From positions 154,034 to 218,033 of the forward strand of contig JAEYRN010000062.1 in the NCBI GenBank assembly GCA_023435565.1: a DNA stretch of 64,000 nucleotides, written 5' to 3'. The DNA comes from Bacillota bacterium (GTDB taxonomy: Bacteria; Bacillota; UBA4882; UBA8346). Shown piece after piece: positions 33,141-41,847 of the stretch (position 1 is the stretch's first letter; each line of letters begins with the position of its first letter). The notes under the pieces are model-generated. The model was not told where the DNA came from, made no database searches, and was given only the letters and a program-made list of their open reading frames with translations. A program made the translations under genes and the position numbers.

Positions 33141-34223
33141 GTGCAACGAAAACCGGTTGTTATTATTGGGATTATTGTCTTGATTCTATTGGTTTCAATT
33201 TCAATAGTGTTTTTAAACAAACGGAACCCAAAAAACCTGGCCCAAAATTTCGATTTTTTCTCCGTCCAACAGATGGACCTCAGTGAGAATATTGATGCTA
33301 CCGGGAATGTTCTCGCATTGGAGAAAAAAGACCTTTATGCGGATTACGAGGGCGCTATCGAAGTCATTAATGTAAAAGGCGGCGATTATGTAAAAAAAGG
33401 CGATGTATTGATCACCATTAAATCCTCTATCTTAAAGGATCAATGGCAGGATGCCAATGCTGCCTTAAAACAAGCCGAATTAAACTTAGTCCAAGCTTCG
33501 GCCCTTTTAACAACCGAATTAGCTTTAAACAAGATCCAAAAGACCAATGCCATTCAATTGGAGAGCTATACCCACCAGGTTAGTTTGTATCGGGAACAGG
33601 TTAGTCAAGCAAAAACCCGGCTTAATGCTTTGGAAGAAAAAAACGACGGATACTATATGGCAGGTAACGAAAAACTCTTCATTCGGGCTCCCTTCACCGG
33701 TCAAGTAGCTTGGATTAATGTCCAGCCGGGCGATAAAGTAATACCCCAGACATTATTAGGTACGGTAATAAAACCGGAAGCATTGGGAGTTGAGGCCCGA
33801 ATCGATCAAAATGATATCAATCTGGTCAAACCGGGGCAAAAAGCGATTGTTATCGGAAAGGACCCGAAGCAAAGCGAAAATTACGGCTCGGTTACTGAAA
33901 TTAGTATCCTGGGTAAGGAAAACGAAGAAGTTATCAATTTTCCGGTCCGGCTCAAACTTACTGGGATGCCCCGGGGATTACAGCCGGGTATGTCAGTGGA
34001 TGTCACGATATTAGCCGAGGAACATTCCGATATTTTGGCAATTCCAGCCGGAAGTGTACTTCAAAAAGATGACCGTGATTTGGTACAGGTTAAACGCGAT
34101 GGTCGGTTGGTTTCGGTACCTGTCAAACTAGGATTTAAACAAGGTAAGTATAGAGAAGTAAAGTCCGGTCTTAAAATAGGCGATCAAGTGGCTGTGGCTA
34201 AGCCGGTGCTTTTAAGCAAATAA
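33141..34223 (+). CDS. Efflux adaptor, MacA/HlyD type
   Basis: 360 residues from a GTG start behind GAGGA. An N-terminal membrane anchor (about 7-26) is followed by a lipoyl half-motif (EGAIEVINVKGGDYVKKGD), a coiled-coil hairpin (about 95-165), the second lipoyl half (FTGQVAWINVQPGDKV) and a beta-barrel domain. It would connect the MacB-type transporter encoded next to an outer-membrane channel or act as an accessory factor. No TolC gene is in the window. It is first in a three-gene operon. Confidence 0.87.
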   Translation: MQRKPVVIIGIIVLILLVSISIVFLNKRNPKNLAQNFDFFSVQQMDLSENIDATGNVLALEKKDLYADYEGAIEVINVKGGDYVKKGDVLITIKSSILKDQWQDANAALKQAELNLVQASALLTTELALNKIQKTNAIQLESYTHQVSLYREQVSQAKTRLNALEEKNDGYYMAGNEKLFIRAPFTGQVAWINVQPGDKVIPQTLLGTVIKPEALGVEARIDQNDINLVKPGQKAIVIGKDPKQSENYGSVTEISILGKENEEVINFPVRLKLTGMPRGLQPGMSVDVTILAEEHSDILAIPAGSVLQKDDRDLVQVKRDGRLVSVPVKLGFKQGKYREVKSGLKIGDQVAVAKPVLLSK

Positions 34224-34270
34224 TCTGGTCTTAAACAATCAGGAATGCCGCACTTTAGGAGGTAAAGGGG

Positions 34271-34981
34271 ATGCTTCAGCTAAATCGGCTGAGTAAAATA
34301 TATCGAAATGGCGAGATTAAAGTACAGGCTTTGGTAGAGGTAACATTGACCATTAAAAGGGGTGAAATGGTAGCGATTATGGGTCCTTCTGGCTCCGGAA
34401 AGTCGACTTTCATGAATATTCTCGGATGTCTTGATCAACCAACCGGTGGTTCTTATTTGTTAAATGACCAAGAGACGGCTAAACTTGCCCAGCGTGAACT
34501 GGCCAGACTTCGCAATAAAGAGCTGGGATTCGTCTTTCAATCTTTTAACCTATTACCCCGGTTGACTGCTTTGCAAAATGTGGAACTTCCTTTAGTCTAT
34601 GCCGGAGTTTCGGCAAATGAGCGTACCAAACGAGCCCAAACTGCTTTGAACCGGGTAGGACTGGCCCAACGAATTTATCATAAACCGAAAGAACTTTCCG
34701 GAGGGCAACAACAAAGAGTAGCTATTGCCAGATCTTTGGTTAATCAGCCTCAGTTAATTCTTGCGGATGAACCTACCGGAAATCTGGACTCCAAATCCAG
34801 TATTGAAATTATGGCATTATTCCAGGAACTACACAAGGGTGGAATTACAATAGTATTAGTAACCCATGAGCAGGATATTGCCGAATACGCACAGCGGATT
34901 ATTCGCTTCATGGACGGGAAAGTTGTTGCGGATGAGTTTATTAATCAAAAATTAACGGCCCGGGAGGAGGCAGCCTCGTGA
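34271..34981 (+). CDS. ABC transporter ATP-binding protein, MacB/LolD type
   Basis: 236 residues with Walker A GPSGSGKST, Q-loop FQSFNLLPRLT, signature LSGGQQQRVAIARSL, Walker B LILADEPTGNLD and switch His in LVTHE. It matches the MacB-type nucleotide-binding domain family. A GGAGG site precedes the ATG. It overlaps the permease gene by four bases (GTGA), a sign of coupled translation. Confidence 0.93.
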   Translation: MLQLNRLSKIYRNGEIKVQALVEVTLTIKRGEMVAIMGPSGSGKSTFMNILGCLDQPTGGSYLLNDQETAKLAQRELARLRNKELGFVFQSFNLLPRLTALQNVELPLVYAGVSANERTKRAQTALNRVGLAQRIYHKPKELSGGQQQRVAIARSLVNQPQLILADEPTGNLDSKSSIEIMALFQELHKGGITIVLVTHEQDIAEYAQRIIRFMDGKVVADEFINQKLTAREEAAS

Positions 34982-36150
34982 GAATTACTGAAAATGCAAT
35001 TATGGCCGTTAAGAATCTCCGATCCAACAAAATGCGTTCTTTTCTAACTATGTTGGGGATTATCATCGGAGTTGGCGCAGTAATTACCATGGTCTCTTTG
35101 GGTGAAGGCGCAAAAAATCAGATAACGCAACAGATTAGCGCAATCGGCTCTAATTTAATCATTGTTTCACCCGGCCGAAACAGTATTGATAGCATTAATA
35201 ACAGCATCGTTAGTTTGGTAAAGGAGTCTTCTGACTATATTCAAATGATTGCCCCTGCAGCCAGGAGCATGAAATTGGCTGAGACCAGGAGGCAAAGTTT
35301 AAAGACATCCGTAATAGGGTGTACCCCTGAATATGCTACGATTAGAAATTATCAAGTTGAATATGGTGGTTTTTTAAACGCAGCTGATTGCTCGGCCCGG
35401 AGGAGGGTAGCTGTAATCGGTCCTTATGTGGCAGGAGAATTATTTCACGGAATGAATCCGATTGGTGAAGAAATAAAGGTTGGCGGGGTACGGCTCGAAG
35501 TAATTGGGGTTTTAAAAGGAAAAGGGGAAAATGGATTCGGTAGTGGGGATAACTCGATTTTACTACCGCTTTATACTGCCCAGGAAAGGATTTTCGGTAA
35601 TAAAAACTTGAGTGAAATTAATATTCAAGTACAAAACGAAGCATATGTCGATTATACTTATGAACGAATTAACCTAGCCCTATTGGAAGAATTTGAAGAT
35701 GAAGACCAGTTCAATATAAGTAACATGGCTGACCTCTTATCCACCGCCCAGGAAATGACGAAGATTATGACCATGCTTTTAGCGGGAATAGCTGCGGTTT
35801 CGTTACTGGTAGGCGGAATCGGGATTATGAATATCATGCTGGTTTCAGTCACCGAACGGATAAAGGAAATTGGGATCAGGAAAGCGATCGGAGCCCAACC
35901 GGAAGAGATTTTAGTCCTTTTCCTAATCGAAGCCGTTGCTTTGAGTTTGTTCGGGGGAGCCATTGGTATTGTCTGGGGAGGCGGCATGGCCATTTTGATT
36001 GGCAAAGCGATTGGCTGGACGATTAGTGTCTCCGGGCCGGCGGTAGCGGTGGCATTCCTTTTTTCGATGTTTGTCGGCTTGCTTTTCGGAGTATATCCGG
36101 CCTATAAAGCGAGCGGGTTGAATCCGATCGAAGCGCTAAGGCATGAATAG
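34978..36150 (+). CDS. ABC transporter permease, MacB type
   Basis: 390 residues: one N-terminal helix (SFLTMLGIIIGVGAVITMVSL), a large extracytoplasmic MacB_PCD domain (about 45-260), then three helices with the FtsX-family motif ERIKEIGIRKAIGA. This mechanotransmission-type transporter works with the ATPase and adaptor encoded upstream, exporting peptides, antibiotics or lipoproteins. The gene starts at GTG within the end of the ATPase gene. A region of short GCCTCAY-like repeats follows (36200-36233). Confidence 0.92.
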   Translation: MRITENAIMAVKNLRSNKMRSFLTMLGIIIGVGAVITMVSLGEGAKNQITQQISAIGSNLIIVSPGRNSIDSINNSIVSLVKESSDYIQMIAPAARSMKLAETRRQSLKTSVIGCTPEYATIRNYQVEYGGFLNAADCSARRRVAVIGPYVAGELFHGMNPIGEEIKVGGVRLEVIGVLKGKGENGFGSGDNSILLPLYTAQERIFGNKNLSEINIQVQNEAYVDYTYERINLALLEEFEDEDQFNISNMADLLSTAQEMTKIMTMLLAGIAAVSLLVGGIGIMNIMLVSVTERIKEIGIRKAIGAQPEEILVLFLIEAVALSLFGGAIGIVWGGGMAILIGKAIGWTISVSGPAVAVAFLFSMFVGLLFGVYPAYKASGLNPIEALRHE

Positions 36151-36233
36151 GCATAAGGCAAGAGGCGCGAAGCGCTAGTCAAAATAAAGCGTAGGGTGTA
36201 TGAAACTCATGCCTCACGCCTCATGCCTCGTGC

Positions 36234-36863
36234 CTAACCCACTTCCTCCACACTATCGTTGACCACGGGCTTTCGTAACAATACATTAAGGTTTGCCCGG
36301 AGAAGGACAACCATTTTTAAGAGCCATACCGAACTACCGGGGTAAATTTCAGTCAATTTATTTAGCTCGATCCGGCGTTTGTGAAGGGTTTTCAATTTAT
36401 GAAATTCTTTTTGAGGTATCTTTGGAAAGTTATTTATAATCGAGGCATATTCTATTGCCTTAATTTGCAGTTGCTTTGAATCCTCCAGGCTGTCCGCTTT
36501 GGTCTTTTCATTACATTCCGCTTTCATTCGGCCTAAAACATTTGCGGCCCGGCAAAAATCAGCGGCTTGGGTCTTCCAGTTACTGATAAGAGAGCATACA
36601 GAAAACGCAAATGTCATAAAAGCACCAACCCCAAGGATAATAAAGATTTTGTCGGAGGGAATTTTAAGAAAATTCATTATTTTTGGATCGACAAAAGTTG
36701 TTAAGCAAACTACGATAGAAGTAACCAATAGACTGAAATCGAGAACTTTGGCACGAATTTGATAACGGTCGGACAATCGTTCATAAATCGTTAAAAGTAG
36801 AGCGATTTTTTTACTTTGTAAACTAAGTTCATTAACGGACGCTTCTGAAGCTTTAACAGCCAT
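36234..36863 (-). CDS. Two-helix membrane protein, possibly SLATT-like
   Basis: 209 residues from ATG 36863, eight bases after GGAGG. An N-terminal helix is followed by two adjacent membrane helices (about 45-65 and 75-95) and a long cytoplasmic C-terminal helical domain (KAIEYASIINNFPKIPQ, FHKLKTLHKRRIELNKLT). This layout and the P.I...F.KLK..H..K..L pattern recall SLATT proteins, predicted pore-forming effectors in nucleotide-signalled defence. No cyclase, sensor or nuclease gene is adjacent, so it would be an orphan. Confidence in the family is modest. Confidence 0.5.
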   Translation of the reverse strand: MAVKASEASVNELSLQSKKIALLLTIYERLSDRYQIRAKVLDFSLLVTSIVVCLTTFVDPKIMNFLKIPSDKIFIILGVGAFMTFAFSVCSLISNWKTQAADFCRAANVLGRMKAECNEKTKADSLEDSKQLQIKAIEYASIINNFPKIPQKEFHKLKTLHKRRIELNKLTEIYPGSSVWLLKMVVLLRANLNVLLRKPVVNDSVEEVG

Positions 36864-36967
36864 TTTCTCATCCTCCAAAGGTTTTGAACTTTCGATAAGT
36901 ATATCAAAGAAATCGGCTCATTTTAAGAATTAGATTAGATGAAAAAAATGTATTTATAAAGATTTAA

Positions 36968-37080
36968 GGAATTGCATAATTTATGATTTAAGCTTTGGCT
37001 CACAATATATTGATAGATATATCTGGGCTAGTCACTATATATTGTGGCCAAAGGGTTTATTTAGGTAATTATGCAATTCC
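36968..37080. repeat. 113-bp palindromic MITE-like element, copy 2
   Basis: It has the same perfect 14-bp terminal inverted repeats as the copy at 4106-4218 and six base differences in 113. One difference (CTTTGGC instead of CTTTAGC) improves pairing with GCCAAAG in the other arm. Both copies are preceded by TTAA or TTTAA and followed by CTCRG. It lies 110 bases before the MFS gene. Confidence 0.8.
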
Positions 37081-37189
37081 CTCAGATTGATAAAGAAGCC
37101 ATATTGAAGCAGGAAATTTTGGTAAATTTGAGAATACCCTTAAGAATTAGTGGTAGGAACGTAGGAAGGTAGGAAGGCAGGGATGGTAA

Positions 37190-38476
37190 TTGTTTGTTAA
37201 AAATAAAATTAACTTAAATTACGGTTGGATTGTACTCTGTATGGGAACTCTTGCTGTGTTTGGAGCTTTAGGACTGGCCCGTTTTGGATATTCAACGGTG
37301 TTACCCGCGCTCCAAATAGACCTTTCTCTTAATAACGAACAAGCAGGTTGGTTAGCAACCTCAAATCTTGCGGGATATTTAGCCTTTTCTTTCATTGGGG
37401 GGATGCTGGCTGGTCGCTACGGGGCAAGATTAATAGCCTCATTGGGGTTGGTTTTAGCAAGTATTGCCATGATTTTTACCGGCATGGCTCAAAATTTTAC
37501 TTCATTAATTATTTGGCGAGGATTAACCGGTGTAGGTAGCGGAGCGGCAAATATTGCTGTGATGGGATTATGGGCGGCCTGGTTTGCAAAAAAGAAACGC
37601 GGCTTAGCTTCAGGAATTGCCGTTTCAGGGTCTTCCTTGGCGTTGATTTTAACCGGTTTACTTATTCCTCCGATTATTGCCACATATGGAGATAGTAGTT
37701 GGCGATTATGTTGGTTCATATTTGGAGGTGTTACCTCTTTATTGGCAGTTAGTACATATATCATTTTACGTAATAATCCGTCCGATATCGGCTTAAAACC
37801 AGTTGGAACGGATACTGACGACCAACCTGTATCAAATCAAATAAAGAAAGAGTCTTCGCAAAAGAGAATTTATAGTTCGTTTCAAGTTTGGCAACTAGGT
37901 CTTGTTTATATCACTTACGGTTTTTCCTATATTATATATTTAACCTTTTTTATCAAGCATTTGACGACTAGTGGCGGATACTCCGGAACAGCGGCAGGTT
38001 ATTTATTCATGACCATGGGTTGGGCCAGCCTTTGCTGCGGGTTATTATGGGGTAGTTTTTCGGATAGATTTGGCCGTAAAATGGCATTGGTTATTCTATT
38101 TTTGATCCATACATTGGCTTTTAGCCTGTTTGCCTTTGGAAATAATTCATTCTATTTTATAGTATCAGTAATTCTCTTTGGACTCTCGGCCTGGAGTGTT
38201 CCTGCATTAATGGCAGCTATTTGTGGCGATCTCTTTACCCCAAAGTTGGCACCGGCAGCGTTGGGATTTATTACGCTTTTTTTTGGAGTAGGTCAAGCAG
38301 TAGGACCGGTAATCGCCGGAAGAATAGCCGATAATTACGGTTCTTTTTCTCCCGCTATTTGGTTGGCAGCAGTAGTGGCTTTTTTTGGCGGAATCGGGTC
38401 CCTGTTTTTAAAAGAAAAAAGTAGTGAGGGGAGGACCGTTTATGGAAACTGTCAAAAAAATAATACAAAGAGATAG
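37190..38476 (+). CDS. MFS transporter
   Basis: 428 residues with twelve predicted membrane helices and the motif-A-like loops GGMLAGRYGARLI after helix 2 and GSFSDRFGRKMAL after helix 8. The N-terminal half (GWIVLCMGTLAVFGALGLARFGYSTVLP) recalls YbfB/YjiJ or OFA-type transporters. The substrate is unknown. It begins at a TTG, with weak GATGG upstream. Its end overlaps the thioesterase gene by 35 bases, so the two are co-transcribed and may serve the same organic-acid or aromatic-acid pathway. Confidence 0.87.
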   Translation: MFVKNKINLNYGWIVLCMGTLAVFGALGLARFGYSTVLPALQIDLSLNNEQAGWLATSNLAGYLAFSFIGGMLAGRYGARLIASLGLVLASIAMIFTGMAQNFTSLIIWRGLTGVGSGAANIAVMGLWAAWFAKKKRGLASGIAVSGSSLALILTGLLIPPIIATYGDSSWRLCWFIFGGVTSLLAVSTYIILRNNPSDIGLKPVGTDTDDQPVSNQIKKESSQKRIYSSFQVWQLGLVYITYGFSYIIYLTFFIKHLTTSGGYSGTAAGYLFMTMGWASLCCGLLWGSFSDRFGRKMALVILFLIHTLAFSLFAFGNNSFYFIVSVILFGLSAWSVPALMAAICGDLFTPKLAPAALGFITLFFGVGQAVGPVIAGRIADNYGSFSPAIWLAAVVAFFGGIGSLFLKEKSSEGRTVYGNCQKNNTKR

Positions 38477-38864
38477 GTTTTGTATAGAAACCGTAGGTAT
38501 AGAGTTGGTTGAAATAGTACCAGGAAGTGCTAAAGCAAAGTTGGAGATTACCGAAGCTCATTTAAACGGGTTAGGGATAGTGCAAGGAGGGGCAATTTTT
38601 ACTTTGGCCGATTTGGCGTTGGCGGCAGCGGCCAATTCTCACGGGACCGCCGCGGTGCTTGTAAATGGGAATATATCATATTTCAAGGCTGTCTCTCATG
38701 GAATCCTTTATGCCGAAGCCAGAGAAGAATCAATTAATAATAAATTAGCTTCTTATGCTATTAAAATTATAAACGGCGAGGGAGAAGCAGTCGCTCTAAT
38801 GCAAGCAACAGTATACCGAAAAAAGGAATCCTTAGAATCGGTTCTGAAACAAACAGAATCATAA
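38442..38864 (+). CDS. PaaI-type hotdog thioesterase
   Basis: 140 residues from ATG 38442 seven bases after GGGGAGG. The hotdog fold shows the PaaI family motif HLNGLGIVQGGAIFTLADLALAAAA, where Asn, the GG and Asp line the active site, and a second strand set ending VALMQATVYRK. It hydrolyses acyl- or aroyl-CoA. It overlaps the upstream MFS gene, and a terminator follows. Confidence 0.85.
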   Translation: METVKKIIQRDRFCIETVGIELVEIVPGSAKAKLEITEAHLNGLGIVQGGAIFTLADLALAAAANSHGTAAVLVNGNISYFKAVSHGILYAEAREESINNKLASYAIKIINGEGEAVALMQATVYRKKESLESVLKQTES

Positions 38865-38920
38865 AAATCCGTAAAAAATATACATTTTTCTTTAATAAGA
38901 TTTAGATCCTTAATTAAGAT

Positions 38921-38945
38921 TAGCCTGAATAAGGCTATTTTTTTT
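38921..38945 (+). terminator. Terminator after the MFS-thioesterase operon
   Basis: TAGCCT, GAATA loop, AGGCTA, then eight or more T. Confidence 0.85.
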
Positions 38946-39095
38946 ATGCGCCAGAAAAGGCCAGCTGGAGTTGGGTTGAAAATGGCTATTTATTGCGAAA
39001 AACAAAGGAATGTCAATAATTTTATATGAAGGAAATGACTGGGATTAATCGAACAGGTTTTAGATAAAATTAAAATGATCTAGAGAGGAATAGAG

Positions 39096-39773
39096 ATGAG
39101 GGTATTATTAGTTGATAATCATCCATTATATCTGGAAGGGCTTCGGAGCTTAATACTGTCCCACGGTATGACAGTAATCGGGACCGCTAAGGATGGTTTG
39201 GAGGCTTTGGACCAAACGCGAAAGTTATTACCGGATGTAATCTTAATGGAGATGCAGATGCCCAATTGCGACGGCCTTACCGCCACTCAATTGATTAAAG
39301 GGGAATTTCCAAGGATAAAAATAGTAATACTTTCGAACTATGACAACCAAGACTATATATTTGAGTGCCTTAAGGTAGGTGCTTCCGGTTTTTTACCAAA
39401 AAATTTGGATCTCGAAGAATTTAATCAACTTATTCAAAACCTCTCAAAAGATGAGCCGATACTGCCATCCAGCTTTGTCGCGAGATTGTTGGATAGCTTA
39501 ACCTTAAAAAGCAGTAATAATAAAGAGTCTTTTATCAATACGGCCTTTAAAGAACTGACCGATCGGCAACTGGAAATTTTAATGTTGGTAGCTAATGGGT
39601 TAACCTATAAGGAGATCGGCGCTAAATTATACTTAACGGAGCGGACGGTTAAGTATCATATGAAACAAATACTTCAAAAATTACATCTTTCCAGCCGAAA
39701 ACAAGCTGTTGGTTATTTAAAACGGATACAGAAATTCCTGAATATTGAGGAATTGGCCGGTTCTTATCTATAG
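39096..39773 (+). CDS. NarL/FixJ-type response regulator with Glu in place of the phospho-acceptor Asp
   Basis: 225 residues: receiver domain (1-120) and LuxR helix-turn-helix (about 155-215, LTDRQLEILMLVANGLTYKEIG...TERTVKYHM). In the receiver the phosphorylated residue is Glu52 (LMEMQMPNCDG, codon GAG at 39249), where Asp is usual, and the acidic pair at the N-terminus is Asp-Asn (VDNHP). Lys102 is conserved. The protein is thus likely a pseudo-receiver or permanently active, not a normal phospho-switch. No histidine kinase is adjacent. The secreted fibre operon begins 300 bases downstream. Confidence 0.88.
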   Translation: MRVLLVDNHPLYLEGLRSLILSHGMTVIGTAKDGLEALDQTRKLLPDVILMEMQMPNCDGLTATQLIKGEFPRIKIVILSNYDNQDYIFECLKVGASGFLPKNLDLEEFNQLIQNLSKDEPILPSSFVARLLDSLTLKSSNNKESFINTAFKELTDRQLEILMLVANGLTYKEIGAKLYLTERTVKYHMKQILQKLHLSSRKQAVGYLKRIQKFLNIEELAGSYL

Positions 39774-39838
39774 CCGGTTCAATGCCGATAAGGAATTATT
39801 AGAAGTCCAAATAACATTGTAATTTAAATAGTACAGTT

Positions 39839-39876
39839 AAAAGTACAGTATGGGCAAGCCCAAAACTGTACTTTTT
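39839..39876 (+). terminator. Terminator of the response regulator gene
   Basis: AAAAGTACAGT pairs with ACTGTACTTTT; an inner TGGGC/GCCCA stem extends it; a T-run follows. The rest of the 39774-40077 gap shows no gene. Confidence 0.85.
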
Positions 39877-40077
39877 TGGTGTAAAAGACTATCCTTATTA
39901 TTCATTGCTTAAAATCGACCACGATGGTATATTTTAACCGGTTGGATAACCTTGGTATTTTTAGAAACTATAAAAATATACATAGATGGGTAGATGGTTC
40001 AGATTGAAAAAGGCGGTTCAAATTATTTGTTTTTTAGAATAGAGTTAGCAATGAATTTAGTAAAGGGGAGTATCGGA

Positions 40078-40950
40078 ATGCAAAAAAAAATTGTACTTGT
40101 TATCTTATGCTTTCTAAACATAATTGCATTCGACTGTTTATGGGCTAAAGCCAATCCGGTTAGGGCACAAGAGCAATACCGGTTTAAAATTAATTTTGGA
40201 AAAGCGCGACCGATAGAAAGCTTGATTATAGACCGTAACCTTTCTATTAAAACCAATCCGGGGGAAGATCTAATTAAAGTCGATTTCAGTTCATACTTAG
40301 ACAATCAAAAAGGAGAACATATACATTTTAATCGTTTGAAGTTGGCCATTAACGATCGAATTTTTGATTTGGATAAAGGCCCCTTTGAAGTTGAACCAAA
40401 AACTTTTTCACCGGATGACAAATTGTTTTTAACATTCAGCTTGAATTTGACTCCCTCCGATTATCCGGGTTCTTATCAGGGGTCTATTACATTTCAAACT
40501 TCACATAAAAAAATTACTTTCCAACTAGAGGTTGAAGTCCAACCATGGGTCAGAATGGAAACCGATCAAAAGTTGATCGGCTTGGAGCAAGTCACCAAAG
40601 AAGATTTAAAGTTATTCAGTCCCATACCATTGACTATTAGAGTCGCGTCAAATACAAACTGGGTCCTTTCGGTAAACTTGGCAAGAGATATTAAAGTACC
40701 AATTCAATTAAAATTAGGGCAGCAACAACATAACGATATTCAGAGTTTTTTCCAATCGGGCGGGTCCCTGGAAATCGGGAAAAAGCCACTGGCTGCAGGA
40801 AATTCAACGGTTAGATCTTGTGATTCATATTGGTTGGAGTTACCAATAGCGGTTTTTATCGATGAATTTTACAAGTATCCGGCTGGAAAACAACTCTTTC
40901 AAATCCGCTTTTTGCTTGAACTTTGGGACCAAAAGACTGTTAGGCTTTGA
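40078..40950 (+). CDS. Exported beta-rich protein, first gene of the chaperone-usher-like locus
   Basis: 290 residues from ATG 40078, seven bases after GGGGAG. A signal peptide (about 1-31, cleavage near VRAQ) precedes a mature protein predicted to be mostly beta strand, with segments such as LFLTFSLNLTPSDYPGSYQGSITFQTS and KKITFQLEVEVQPWVRM. The SDYPGSYQGSITF pattern resembles subunit beta-sandwiches of pilus systems. It starts the run pilin, chaperone, usher. It could be a tip or minor subunit; no known family is certain. Confidence 0.6.
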   Translation: MQKKIVLVILCFLNIIAFDCLWAKANPVRAQEQYRFKINFGKARPIESLIIDRNLSIKTNPGEDLIKVDFSSYLDNQKGEHIHFNRLKLAINDRIFDLDKGPFEVEPKTFSPDDKLFLTFSLNLTPSDYPGSYQGSITFQTSHKKITFQLEVEVQPWVRMETDQKLIGLEQVTKEDLKLFSPIPLTIRVASNTNWVLSVNLARDIKVPIQLKLGQQQHNDIQSFFQSGGSLEIGKKPLAAGNSTVRSCDSYWLELPIAVFIDEFYKYPAGKQLFQIRFLLELWDQKTVRL

Positions 40951-41019
40951 ATACTACCTGGTATTAGCGCGTGTTCCGGGTTGTAGATAAAAAACAAATT
41001 GAGGGGGAAAGCTAACTAA

Positions 41020-41775
41020 ATGAAGAAATTCAATATTATGCTGCTTATTTTAGTAATGGCTGTAACAACTACAGTTGTGTTCGCAGATTATGGCGATCAT
41101 GTATCCGATGATGGTATCATCGTGTGGGGAGCTACCGGTGACGAATACAGTAATACTAAAATGGAACGTAAGGGATGGACACCGGATAACAATGGTGAGG
41201 GTCAGACTGCACAATTGAATGTTGAAGCCCTGGCCTATATCCCTTGTTATCTCAAAATGGAGTTCAACGGCAATGATGGTATTTCAGTTTTAGAAAGCTT
41301 CGGACCGAAAAAAGACAATACCAATATTGCCCAAGCGGTTGGCAATGTTCCTAGTCCTGAAGCCGGTGAATACCATATGATTTTTGATAATGAGATCGGC
41401 GGTTTTGTTGACGGAAACTGGGCTTCCCTTGGTCATGGCCGGAACGCCGAAATAGCTCCCGGACCCAATGTATATATTCAGGCTTGTGACATTTTCAAGG
41501 TTCAGCTTTTCTCTAACGATGACTTCAAATATGATGTCATCAGCGCTCCATTAGCACAAGGAGCTAATAAACTCAACTTGGAAATTGGGACCAGTACGGC
41601 TATTGATGGCACTTATGACGCTCAAGTTTTTGATGCTCCTAAAACCATTAATATCGGCCAAGGCGCTCCTTGCACCAGCCTACAATACTTCCATCGTTTC
41701 AGGGTACCGTATGCCGCGAACGTCGTTCATGGTTCATACAGCGGAAATGTAACCTTCAAAGCATATACCATCTAA
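41020..41775 (+). CDS. Pilin-like secreted subunit
   Basis: 251 residues with a signal peptide ending TTVVFA before DYGDH. The mature chain is beta-rich, without long helices, and ends in a strand (HGSYSGNVTFKAYTI), as do SCPU-type subunits whose fold is completed by a neighbour's strand. Cysteines in AYIPCYLKM, IQACDIF and GAPCTSL could form a disulfide. A strong GAGGGGG site precedes it, and a transcription terminator hairpin follows, so it is probably the most abundant product of the operon. The family assignment is inferred from the chaperone and usher encoded next. Confidence 0.6.
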   Translation: MKKFNIMLLILVMAVTTTVVFADYGDHVSDDGIIVWGATGDEYSNTKMERKGWTPDNNGEGQTAQLNVEALAYIPCYLKMEFNGNDGISVLESFGPKKDNTNIAQAVGNVPSPEAGEYHMIFDNEIGGFVDGNWASLGHGRNAEIAPGPNVYIQACDIFKVQLFSNDDFKYDVISAPLAQGANKLNLEIGTSTAIDGTYDAQVFDAPKTINIGQGAPCTSLQYFHRFRVPYAANVVHGSYSGNVTFKAYTI

Positions 41776-41801
41776 TTAGGTAAATTTACTTTTCAAACTT
41801 A

Positions 41802-41830
41802 GGGCTGATGAACGCGCCATCAGCCCTTTT
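41802..41830 (+). terminator. Intra-operon terminator/attenuator after the pilin gene
   Basis: GGGCTGATG, AACGCGC loop, CATCAGCCC and four T lie between the pilin and chaperone genes. A leaky terminator here would keep structural subunit above chaperone and usher levels. Confidence 0.8.
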
Positions 41831-41847
41831 AAAATAGGGGGTTCGAA

